64,000 nucleotides of DNA, from contig JAIWND010000001.1 of the NCBI GenBank assembly GCA_025330725.1, positions 2,114,501 through 2,178,500 on the forward strand, given 5' to 3'. The translations under genes and the position numbers were made by a program. Source of the stretch: Chlamydoabsidia padenii. Its lineage: Eukaryota > Mucoromycota > Mucoromycetes > Mucorales > Cunninghamellaceae. Below, one piece after another: positions 1 through 10,662 of the stretch (positions are counted from its first letter, which is position 1; the number at the start of each line of letters is the position of its first letter). The notes beneath the pieces were generated by a model. It was not told the DNA's origin. It was given only the letters and a program-made list of their open reading frames with translations, and did no database searches.

Positions 1-34
1 TTGGTTGTTAAAAGTGACCTAATGTTTCATAAAG

Positions 35-112
35 ACTTCTTGGTTATTGTTTGACTTGGACGAAGAAGAAGAAGACGGAGGTATCCAAATAGTCAACTTG
101 AGTCTTGAGTAA
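35..112 (+). CDS. Possible 3' terminal exon of a gene entering from the left (partial)
   Basis: A CTAAT-type branch sequence followed by an AG at 33-34 looks like a fungal intron end. After it comes an open frame ending at TAA 110-112 that encodes an acidic tail (DLDEEEED, residues from base 53 on). An AATAAA-like A-rich stretch follows near 170. Without the upstream part I cannot tell the product or confirm the frame. It could equally be chance; the acidic run is the only coding-like feature. Confidence 0.3.
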   Translation, partial: TSWLLFDLDEEEEDGGIQIVNLSLE

Positions 113-1097
113 CGACTCGTATGTAACATTGAAGGGTTGGTGTGAATCTTCTCGGGTTATCAACTTTCCAATAATAAAAAAAAGTCCTGTCAAGTCAGTA
201 ATATTATTCCTTTTGATTTGTCAGATATATTGGATAACGTGGTATTTAAGAGATAAAACACCCCTTCGTGGACTGTATGGGAAGAGGGCACTGCATCATC
301 GTTTGCCGTAAGAAGGAGTTTCGTACTTGACTGAAATAAGATTACTGATAGATTATCTTCTTCTTTTTTTTACCTGTAACTAAGAATGTGAGAATTCAAG
401 GACTTGTTTTTAGAGTATGAATAAAAAAAGTAAAAGAGAAGGGAAGACCTCAAAAAAAAAAAGGCGGACTTTAAGCCAGGCAGTATGCGGAATTTGAAAA
501 AGTTTATGCAGTCGGATGAAGACTCCAACCTCCTATTTGATTGGCACGACATGACCCTTCACCCACAATATTGTTTCCGTTAAAAGTCTTTTTTTTTTTT
601 TCATCATGGAGAGTGCTGTTGATCTGGAATCATGATCTGATGTATAATAACGTCAGGGATGAATGATGATAAATCCACATGATAAACCTTTTTGAGCAAA
701 ACAGAAAATAAAAACAGCTTGCTATCTTTGAAAAGAATGGCTATTTTTGGTCAAGTCATTGGGAAACAACCGACTTGATTCATTCGAAAAATGCCCCGGT
801 CGGCTATTGAACTAGATTGATTGGGAGGGGGTCGTATGAGGATCATGGCCGACTATCCCCATGCTATGTTATCATAATTGAATGTGTTATTCTTGTCTAT
901 GGATTATCTTTCAGAGATCATGCAAGTGATACATTAGGATCTATTATCCCATCCAAAAAAAGTGTCGATTGTCGGGGTTTGAATCCGGCTATTTTTGATC
1001 AAGACACACAGTAAAACCAAAAAAAAAAGAGTGCCGCTTTTTTTTTCTCTTTCTCTTTTCTTCTTTCTCTTCTACATTATACCAACTTGATCTTCTA
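113..1097. other. Intergenic, no convincing gene
   Basis: Short ORFs here have no coding character. The stretch holds homopolymer A/T runs, one copy of the recurrent promoter-type element at 488-498 with no gene at the usual distance, and a second at 973-983 that belongs to the gene starting at 1098. The last 70 bases are a pyrimidine-rich leader typical of genes in this window. Confidence 0.6.
973..983 (+). promoter_or_regulatory. Recurrent upstream element, variant CGGGGTTTGAA
   Basis: Lies about 115 bp before the ATG at 1098. It matches the shared CGGNATTTGAA pattern (one variant base) seen before many genes in this window. Function is inferred from position only. Confidence 0.45.
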
Positions 1098-2004
1098 ATG
1101 ACTCAGTCAGTTGATATAGGTTTACATGAAACATCCTCCTCTCCTAAGCATGTCCATGGCTGGTTATTAGGTGTTCGTGGCTATGAATCCTCTCAAGAAG
1201 AACAACCAACGAATGTGTAAGTCATAATGACCATGAATGGTGGTGTGTTGCTTGATATCATTAACTCTCTTCTGTATAGAATACCAGACGGTTACCTACA
1301 AAGACGTGGCTCAAGTGCTTCAGAAGACAGTGTCGACTTGGAAGAACTGATCAAAGCCAACTATACTCTGAACGTAGACGACGAAACTGACCTTCTCGAT
1401 CTGGCCACTCTGGACCTGGACGATGATGCCAAGGAGGATTTTTGGAGGATGGACAAGGTAAGAGGATGGGTTTATGACTGATTGTTATACTAATGGTTAT
1501 GTTATTTATAGGAAATATTTAATCATCGATCCACAGTGGATAATTATACACACGACATTTATATCAATGTAAGTATATATAGAAAATAGAATGACTTCCA
1601 CTAACTTGATTGGATAGGATCAACACTTTTTTGATTCTCCAGAACTATCTTGGTCACCGCCACAGGATCGACAACTTTACTCCTCTTTACAACGACGAAC
1701 ACCCAGTCCACTAAGCAACTCTTCATCAAGTAGTCAGACCTCATCCACCGGAACTGTAAAGAGATTGTCTCGATTACCGACAAAAAGGGCATCACATATT
1801 CCATCCCCGACAAGTCGGCTCTTCACCATTCCGTCTTCCAAATCTGCTGGTATCGGAACACCGTCTTCAAGAAAACAAGATACTCGATCCAGTCCTATGC
1901 ACAGTGCCTTTGCACACAATGCTACATCAACTAGAACCAAGGCGGATCCTCGAAGGGCAAAGGGTACTCGCAACTCCAGTCGAATCGGTGTTAGAAAACT
2001 ATAG
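1098..2004 (+). CDS. Hypothetical protein with tandem SxIP-like motifs
   Basis: Four exons: 1098-1216, 1280-1457, 1512-1568 and 1618-2004, giving 246 aa. I do not recognise a named family. The N-terminal half is acidic (DLATLDLDDDAKEDF). The C-terminal half is Ser/Thr/Arg/Lys-rich and probably disordered, ending in RKL. Within it, RLSRLPTKRASHIPSPTSRL contains two matches to the [ST]-x-[IL]-P pattern (SRLP and SHIP) in a basic, serine-rich setting. That is the kind of context in which EB1-family microtubule plus-end proteins bind their partners. A microtubule role is therefore a hypothesis, not a call. The start is the first ATG after a pyrimidine-rich leader, and all splice junctions are GT-AG and in phase. 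Confidence 0.7.
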
Positions 2005-2235
2005 TCATATAATAGCTTTTAATTTAATAAAAATATCTTTACTGTTATCCATCCTTTTGTTGTTATTTAATATTGTTATTGTATGTGTAATAATCACTAT
2101 ATCGAGATTGATAGGATGTTCCAAAATGATAATAAAATTGCAGGACAGATCGTCGTGTTGCATGAAATCAAAGGGGGGGTAGTCTTCCTTCCGTTCCAGA
2201 GATTCACGTTCCGCACGTGGATTTAATCTTAAAGA

Positions 2236-2442
2236 AGTATACACAAATGAATTCTTTATTTTATTTTATTTTTTTAAAAAAAGGGGGGAGAGTAAATACA
2301 TGTATACAATAACGGTATTACTACTGCTGCTGTTACTATTACTATATCGAACTAAAAGAGGATGTGATCTTTCTTCTGTTACAAAGATTCAACCCTCGCA
2401 GTTGGATTGGATATTGAGGTATACACAAATGGATTCTTTATT

Positions 2443-2477
<35 letters not shown>

Positions 2478-2510
2478 AAGAGGGAATATATATACAATAC
2501 TATTACTACA
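2236..2510. repeat. Imperfect local duplication of a 3'-flank segment
   Basis: A segment starting GTATACACAAATGAATTC at 2236 recurs as GTATACACAAATGGATTC at about 2419. Each is followed by TTTATTT-rich sequence, an A run, a G-rich step, and then a tATACAATA..tATTACTAC-like sequence. The copies are about 183 bp apart. They lie in the 3' flank of the nucleoside transporter, probably covering its polyadenylation region. Confidence 0.55.
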
Positions 2511-4103
2511 TTAAACCAAAGTTCTAGTCCAAAAGCTAAGGCATCCACCAATAGCCAAACCCACCACCAAGGCAAAACTCATCAGACTACCCATCTGGGA
2601 CTTTTCAACGGCAGTGTGTAAAAAAGGTTGTTGAGGAGCCGCCATCATGGTCAAACTACAAATCCAGCCACTGGTCATCGAAAACACACCAAGCAATAGA
2701 AAATAGATACCATCAGAAGAGATCAGGACCGGCAAAGACCGTTCAGACGCCACGACAATGTTGCAGACCAAGAACACCGGAATAAAGACGACACGCGCAC
2801 CCGCCATGATGAGTAAAAGCAAAGGATCAAAGGTTGAAAGATACAAAGGTAACACACGACCAATCCAATCACCCACATTGAAGATTAAAAAATGCATGGC
2901 AACAAAGAGATCATCGTCGTTAAATCTCGAGTGCCGAGTTGTGGTGTTGGATTTGATCAAGGAAGTGATGGAAGGGAAGATCATAAGGGTGACGATAAAC
3001 ACAAACGCCACAGTGAAGAGTAATTTTGCTGATTTACCAACCAATTGTCGCAGTTCGTTGATTGGAACATCGTCCGAGGTTACTTTGTGTTGGAGATGAT
3101 AGTTGTAAAAGGGTTGTCGAGTCAAGATGATACGACCCGCCAAGGCCGCTACTGTTACCATCAAAGCAGATGAAAAGTAAATCAAGGCTGCCAGTTGGTG
3201 ATCGGATGTTGTGGTCGAATCGTTCTTTTCCAGTGGTGTTGTTGTCAAGGTGCTAAGTATGGATGATATTGCCACAGATACCCCGGCAATACCTTGTCCA
3301 CTAGGAATAAAGATAAAAGAGTTAATAATAATAAGATGGGGGGGGGGTTTTTTTTTCCCTTTTACCTCATCACAGCTTGGACATACTGTGGCGGAAACCG
3401 ACTGGCTTCAGCAAAGACAGCCACCTGGAAGAACCCCGTCGTAGCACCAGTGAGCACCATCAAGAACAAAGTCAGCCAGAAATAATCCGATCCACCAAGA
3501 CTGGTACCAACAGAGACGGACATGATACCAAATATGATTGCATTGATGACGATCGGAGTCATAACGTTGATCTGCATATCATTTGACTAGATAATAAACG
3601 CAAATCAATGTGTGTTGTTATTACCATAAGGTGTGATCCTACTTACAGCTGACTGTTTCCACAAAATATAGACAAATATAAACATGTTTGTCACAGTAAA
3701 ATACGTTGAGAAGTAGCTTTGGAAGTTTTCTTGATAAAGGGAACCATCAAACCGTGCAGCAAAGTATTCGGACGCCGTAATGAAGACTATTATTTTTAAA
3801 TAAAAGGCACATGTTTATTATTAATCCACCAACCTTTCGAGTTCATCCATTTACCATTCCAAGGAAGAAGCATAGCTATTCCATACAAGAAGAAAACCTA
3901 TTAAAGGGTATCAATTAGTTTCAGGTCAAGTGGAGTTCTTTTTATTACCATACCCAGTATACTAGATGACCATGATCCTTAGGTTGTTCTTCTTGTTGTA
4001 TCGAATCATTAGTGTCGTGTAATAAGTGTTCTTCTTCATATTGGATTTGATGTAAAGAAGAAGTAGTGGATCCTTGACTTTTTCGGGTGAATCGTTCCAG
4101 CAT
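2511..4103 (-). CDS. Equilibrative nucleoside transporter (SLC29/ENT, Fun26-like)
   Basis: Five exons in transcription order: 4103-3954, 3897-3855, 3786-3647, 3586-3366 and 3300-2511, giving 447 aa, normal for the family. After a short acidic cytosolic N-terminus the first membrane span reads FLYGIAMLLPWN followed by FITASEYFAARF, the diagnostic ENT start. SGQGIAGVSVAISSILST later in the chain is the conserved ENT segment before the long loop. About 11 hydrophobic segments are visible, with a hydrophilic loop (EKNDSTTTSDHQ) between spans 6 and 7 as expected. Family knowledge: these carriers move nucleosides and nucleobases across the plasma or vacuolar/lysosomal membrane; which membrane is used here cannot be told. 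The ATG at 4103 was chosen because upstream sequence in the same frame has no ENT-like content. Confidence 0.9.
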
Positions 4104-4525
4104 TGTCAGGAGCAAAAAATAATAAAAATTAAAAAAAAAGTGGGGGAAAAGGAAGTTTCCATAATGGAATTGGAGGCGTTCCTTTGAAATGGCGGGGATT
4201 GTAAAATCTCCGGAATGGAATACCTGAGTATTTGGATTCAAACGAATGATATCGCATTGAGTCGTAAAACAAAAAAAAAAAAAGAAGGAATCGATAAAGA
4301 TACTACGTATAGATTATCTTTGGTTTGAAGAGTTGCAAAACCAACAAAACCCATGATACTTGATTTCTTCTACTATGGGAACCGCTTAAAATCCGTTGTC
4401 CGAGAAGTAGACCATTGTAATGACTCAAAGTTGATTGTCATACCATAACATTGTATGCTTTATCATGTCAGGACAGGTTTCCCGGGGTTACGGATATCAA
4501 AGTTCCAACGGAAGCTTATCGGTGT

Positions 4526-4537
4526 CGGGTATTCAAA
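4526..4537 (+). promoter_or_regulatory. Recurrent upstream element, variant with one extra base
   Basis: CGGGTATTCAAA, about 70 bp before the aminotransferase ATG at 4607. It resembles the CGGGATTTGAA element less closely than most copies. Confidence 0.3.
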
Positions 4538-4606
4538 TTGAAAATTATTTAGGTTTCTGTCAAAAAAAAAAAAACATCTTTTACTTTTCTTTCTCCTTTT
4601 TTCCAC

Positions 4607-6246
<1,640 letters not shown>

Positions 6247-6584
6247 ATTATAGTAGACTCCCCTTGTATCATAACTTACTTTCTTATAATAAAGAACTCT
6301 TATATCTTGTTGTTTGGGTGTGCTCGATAGATCGTGGGAAAATCCTGTCAGAACTACCGTGGTAAAATGCTGATCCTTAATTTGAACATCCGCCAATCTT
6401 CGGCTTTCTGCGCTTATCAGGTACGAGATAGGAACGATGCATATACGCCTTCTCGGTCTCGCATAATGTATTAGAGGTTGATTTGAGGGAAACCCAGGGG
6501 TATATGGTTTCCTCTTTTTTTTGTTGAAGGGTACTCAGAATGGGGGATAATACCGTGATTTAGTCAGGAAAAGAAAAAAAAAAT

Positions 6585-6595
6585 CGGGATTTGAA
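6585..6595 (+). promoter_or_regulatory. Exact CGGGATTTGAA element without an obvious gene
   Basis: An exact copy of the recurrent element lies about 340 bp after the aminotransferase stop, with no convincing start codon 70-140 bp away on either strand (only 15-codon ORFs). It may mark an unannotated transcript or be a chance or decayed copy. Confidence 0.35.
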
Positions 6596-6775
6596 AATAA
6601 TAATCAGCATGAAAATCGGAGGTGCAAAAACAAGGATCGCATTCTTGTTGAGATAAGAGGATACAGTGAAAAAAAAAAAGTAGTTTATTTAATCAAGATA
6701 ATAATCAATCAAATAAAAATAAAAAGACTTGACATAACAATGGAGGTTAAGGTTCACTGGTAAGAGATAGATACT

Positions 6776-6844
6776 TTATCGAGGAGGTCGAGTGACAGGA
6801 TAAGGACGAGGGAGAGCAGGCTTGAGAGGACGTTCCTTAGGCAT
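6776..6844 (-). CDS. Candidate 22-aa proline/arginine-rich peptide gene
   Basis: On the minus strand a TATAAATA box (6940-6933) is followed by an A/C-rich leader and the start context AAACAATG at 6844. A 22-codon ORF follows and ends at TAA 6776. The peptide has 8 Pro and 6 Arg/Lys and begins MPKERPLKPALPRPY. An AATAAA-type signal lies downstream (TTTATT near 6684 on the plus strand). The complete set of TATA box, leader, ORF and polyadenylation signal argues for a real small transcript. The shortness of the ORF argues for caution; it could also be a non-coding RNA. No homologue is recognised and no function is proposed. Confidence 0.4.
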   Translation of the reverse strand: MPKERPLKPALPRPYPVTRPPR

Positions 6845-6932
6845 TGTTTAGTATTCAGAAGAGTTTTGATGAGTTTGTATTGAGTTTGTGAAGATAAAGA
6901 TAATAATAATAAAAACAAACGAAGATGATCTG

Positions 6933-6940
6933 TATTTATA
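6933..6940 (-). promoter_or_regulatory. TATA box for the 22-codon minus-strand ORF
   Basis: Reads TATAAATA on the minus strand, about 90 bp before the ATG at 6844. This places a start site near 6905 and a leader of roughly 60 nt. Confidence 0.4.
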
Positions 6941-7311
6941 GTCTTTGAAAGTTGCCAATGCTGTTTTGTTGGGGCTCATTGTATCATAGTATGTTAACAA
7001 CATTTCAATGATTTGGAGCATTGACAACCTTTGATTTTTCTTTTTTGTGAAGAAACAATGCCATTTAACAACATTGGAAAACTGGGTGTCATTTTGATCA
7101 AAGTGAGAAGGGTTCACATCCCTCATTTCACAAAGAACATCCTTCCTTTGTTTTTGGGTGGGGTGGGGGTGAAGAAAAGGGGGTAATTCACAAAGATTGA
7201 TGTTCTCTTTTTTGATGTATTCGTTATGGGGTGTGATGTTAACTTGTTTAAGGCTATGTCCCACCATCGACGGGGTCGGACGAAAAAGGGTCAGTTGTGA
7301 GATTTGACATT

Positions 7312-7322
7312 TTCAACTCCCG
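7312..7322 (-). promoter_or_regulatory. Recurrent upstream element, variant TTCAACTCCCG
   Basis: One mismatch to TTCAAATCCCG. It lies 70-115 bp before the candidate starts at 7391 and 7425. Confidence 0.35.
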
Positions 7323-7424
7323 CCATTCCCCTCTTTTTTTTTTTTTTTTTTCTCAGCTCAAACTCCTTTTCTCAATCTCTTATCAACAACATGGACAATA
7401 TGAACTACCCGGTCAAAAGCAATT

Positions 7425-7788
7425 GATGACTGTGGTGGATAACCTACTACACAAATGGTTTCCTAATGAAGGCACCCTCAAAAACAAAAAAGGCGCTCTA
7501 AAAGCTTTGAAATTAAGGCACTTGAAGATACTACAACAAAGAATGGATGTAAAACCTGGTGATATGGTGTGGCCAGAACTCGATTTCGATGTAGTAGTGG
7601 CGGTCACCCAAGCATTCAAGACACAAGCAATGGCTAAAGGGATTCCACTTTAGCAATGCAAAGATCATTGGTTTTGCTTATCAGTCCTACGAAGAACTTG
7701 GCAAGATGCTCATAACTATGCGAAGAATGTCAAGTCAAAGAAACAAGGGAAAACGGTAAGAACAAAGCAAATGATGTTTTTTTTTTAG
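7425..7788 (+). pseudogene. Unrecognised ORF interrupted by an in-frame TAG
   Basis: From ATG 7425 a 75-codon frame (MTVVDNLLHKWFPNEG..., ending AMAKGIPL) runs to TAG at 7651-7653. The same frame then stays open for 44 more codons, including LRRTWQDAHNYAKNVKSKKQ, to the stop at 7786-7788. Both halves have a protein-like mix of residues, so the TAG looks like a disruption. CAG to TAG is one possible route, or the stop could be read through (it is followed by CAA). The ATG at 7391, in a good leader context, opens only an 11-codon ORF in another frame. No family is recognised. Whether this is a decayed gene, a short real gene ending at 7653, or chance is unresolved. Confidence 0.35.
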
Positions 7789-8934
7789 CAGCCTGCCTCT
7801 GGGACAAGGTAAAGTTGAAATACACACACTTGGAAGGTAATTTGCTTCGTTTATGACATCTATGATTTTTTTATTATATATTTAGACCATTGCCAACATC
7901 ATCATCAAAAACAACAACAGCAAGAGCAATTGTGTCCACTGATAGGTATTGTATTTTAGAGTGCTATCTAACAAACACAGTTTATTTACTCACTCTTCTA
8001 TATCATTTTAACAAATCATCATTGCCACTGGAACCTCCTGGCACTACTGTTACTACTGGAAGGTTCTTTAAACACAACTGTCCGAAGTATGATGCTAAAT
8101 TACATCGTTTTATCGTTTTTTGTACATATTTTAGACAAACAGTGTTTAGATTTGTTGATCAAGTTGCAAAACGCTGCAATAGGACCAGGCCAATAGAATT
8201 GTAATAACAGCAAATTTATTAATAGCAATAGTAGCAATAGTAGTAGCAATAGGGCATTGCCTATCAAAGTCATATTAATTAAATAAAAACTATTATTTAT
8301 TTGTATCTTCTTTTACATTCCCGGCTGCATGCTAATCCAAAAGAGTGATTCTTCAAAAAAGGCGTATGCAAGGCCATTTCGTAATTTTCGAAAAAGGGGA
8401 ATTTACAAAGTTTACGAATCACCTCCATTTACAGTCATGTCATTTCCCGCAGTGATCTACTAAGATTCACTCTACTCGCTCCATTGTCAATGGATGCTAA
8501 TGATTAAAGTGACGATATGGACACTATGGCATATTTCCAACATACTTTACTGCAAAAATTAGGCTCCAAGACTCTTGTGTCAGTATGTTCAGGCTTGCGA
8601 TGACTTTTGTCTTTCCTTTGACGACACTTCAATTTCAAACGCCGATTTCCCGCTCTTGGCCATGGTAGTAGCGTATATAACAATGACAAGCAAAAGCCCC
8701 AACCTCATCAATCACCCCAACCTGTATCATCATACCACGCGAGTTTTTAAATAACAATATTATTCCTCAAGACAGCTATTCTCTGTCAAGCCATGGATGG
8801 TGTCACAATGATGCTATATATAAATCGGACCAATGAAGATCAAATGTAATATGATTGTTTATTATTGTTTTGTATTAAAAATCAAAGCAAGTTGAATGAA
8901 GTATAAAATAAAATAAAAAGCCTAGTACTACAGA
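7789..8934. other. Gene-poor stretch with a dispersed repeat copy
   Basis: The ORF at 7890-8204 has no recognisable domain and follows A/T-rich, intron-like sequence. 8475-8660 is a copy of the repeat family described separately. AGT/CAATAG-type simple sequence lies around 8220-8250. Nothing else is supported. Confidence 0.5.
8475..8660 (+). repeat. Dispersed ~200-bp repeat, copy 1
   Basis: Begins CGCTCCATTGTCAATGGATG, continues TAATGATTAAAGTG, then aacatactttactgcaaaa. It then has the best-conserved core (ctccaagactcttgtgtcag, followed by tatgttcaggcttgcgatga) and ends in a TTTCAAACGCCG-like segment. The same order of blocks occurs near 25.6-26.2 kb and, partly, at 26.74 kb. No ORF spans it. 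Confidence 0.75.
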
Positions 8935-10208
8935 TCAAAGTCGTCGTTTTTCATCCTGCCATTCTTCTTCGTCTTCCCATATGGATTCCTTGATCGTAGA
9001 GTAATGCTGGCCAAGAGAGATACGTCGACTATGACCAGTCTTGGTGGGAGCCCCATTTCGAGTAGGGCGACGATGATCTTGTAGAGGTGAAGGAATCAAG
9101 CCAGCAGAGTCCACTTCAGCAATAGTCAGATCTATATAAAAAGAAGAAAGTAATGAATGAGAGATTTCTTTTTTAGGGGGACGGTTGTGGGGCGTTATAC
9201 CTTTAATATGGAACTATCGGAGAGAGAAGAGATTAAATGAGGTGAGATTTAGTTAGTATTAAACACCTTATATTATCATGCCGATTTACCGGTAGTCCTG
9301 ATTCTTCCTTATCCAAGAATTTACTTTTGGAATGATTGCCCTGATTCCAAAAGAGATCAAATTAGTACCAGAGCCAAGAGATTCTTGGGAGTTACCTTTT
9401 TGGATACTTTATATAAAAGCACAAGCATGATAATGATACCAAAAAGAGGCAGTTTATAATGAAGTTGGCGATGTTGTTGTTGTTGTTGTTGTTGTTGTTT
9501 CTGTTCTTCTTGAGAAGATTCATCAGTGTTAATTATACTATTAGATGTTTCCTGGAAGATCGAGTTGATCAAAGGAGGTTCATCATCGTTCTGTTGTTGT
9601 TGTTCATCAAGGAGGTCATCCGCCAACAGTCGATCAATATCATCATGTTGTTCTTGTTGATCATCATTCCATTCAGTAGTTGTATCCTTTTGACTGGCTT
9701 CAAATAAGAGTTGATCCAGGTCGATTTCTTCATTGTTCCTGAAATCCAAAGGTTCTTCATCATCTTCAAATAGTAATCCTTCTTTATTGTCGGCAAAAGT
9801 AATATTGATATCATCATCGTCATTGCCATTATTATCGTTGCTTTCGTCTTCGTCGTCTTCTACAGATTGTTCTTCTCCGAGTTCATCACCTTGTTCCTGT
9901 TCCTTGTTGTTTGTGAGACGATAATACACGTCTTCGCCATCTAATGGATCTTGGTCAATATCAAAAGTAGTTGATGCATCCATTTCGTCTTCGTCGTCTT
10001 CGTCCCCGTTGTCGTCTTCATTATCTTCGTTAGCTTCATCGTCGGTGTTGAGTGATAGTTCAGCGCCAAGAATTCGTTCACCGTTTTGCAGTGTGTCAGG
10101 GGAGATAATCTCATGGTCATTAGTGTTAATGTTTTGACCATGAACAATAGATATCGATAGTAAGAGTATAGTAAAATAGACGACAAGGAAGAAACTTGAT
10201 CGTATCAT
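8935..10208 (-). CDS. Acidic single-pass membrane protein, function unknown
   Basis: Four exons: 10208-9396, 9340-9290, 9213-9201 (only 13 nt) and 9131-8935, giving 357 aa. It starts with a clear signal peptide (FFLVVYFTILLLSISIVHG, cleavage near residue 24). A luminal or extracellular region of about 220 residues follows, extremely rich in Asp, Glu, Asn and Gln and ending in a poly-Gln run. One transmembrane span (LPLFGIIIMLVLLYKV) and a basic cytosolic tail of about 95 residues complete it (KKGNHSKSKFL..., ending EEEWQDEKRRL). The topology is type I. No domain is recognised. The acidic lumen could bind Ca2+ or basic proteins, which is speculation. The tiny third exon is supported by frame and by good splice sites. 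Confidence 0.75.
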
Positions 10209-10309
10209 TGTGTGTATAAGTGTGCGTGTGTGTGAGAAAAAAAAGTGTAATAAGAAAAAGAAGGAAATAGGGAAGTGGGTTTTTTAAAAAAGGGGAGAAA
10301 ATTTACAGT

Positions 10310-10326
10310 TTCAATCGGCGATTGAA
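10310..10326. promoter_or_regulatory. Perfect inverted repeat TTCAATC-GGC-GATTGAA
   Basis: Seven-base arms and a three-base spacer, about 102 bp upstream of the ATG at 10208. The half CGGCGATTGAA resembles the recurrent element CGGGATTTGAA, so this looks like a palindromic variant of it. Confidence 0.4.
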
Positions 10327-10662
10327 TCAAGCACTGCAGAGGAACATGAGTGATTAATGGGCCATGCATTGCACAAAAGGGGATAATCGACAATAGGCTA
10401 CTATAATTAGGATAAACCAGAAAATGAATCCGCATGAAAAAAAGCATACAACAATGACAACAATCTTTCATCACCCTACATTTTTGTTTCTTCCCGACTG
10501 CCCAAATGATCCATATTAATAATAAAAAAGTCAGGTTTATTATATTTTGTATTGATACTAGTGTATACTAATATTATGTTATGTTATGTGTATATAGGGG
10601 TAATACTATAGGGAGTGTGTATGTATAAAGCAAAAAATCTATCAAAGCGTCTTGTACTACCA

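Noticed and set aside
968..990. tRNA T-arm-like sequence around GGGTTTGAATCC
   Set aside because: No matching acceptor, D- or anticodon arms; it fits the recurrent upstream element instead.
105..1014. Short ORFs of 60-70 codons on both strands
   Set aside because: No domain, no splice pattern and composition that follows local A/T content; treated as chance.
2757..3600. Plus-strand ORFs inside the transporter and similar antisense ORFs in other genes
   Set aside because: They mirror real exons in other frames and have no independent support.
6848..7267. 139-codon minus-strand ORF upstream of the candidate peptide gene
   Set aside because: It overlaps the TATA box and leader and ends in a hydrophobic A/T-driven tail; no family resemblance.
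7890..8204. 104-codon plus-strand ORF
   Set aside because: Some protein-like stretches (FVDQVAKRCNRTRP) but no credible start, no family, and an A/T-rich surround; not enough for a gene call.
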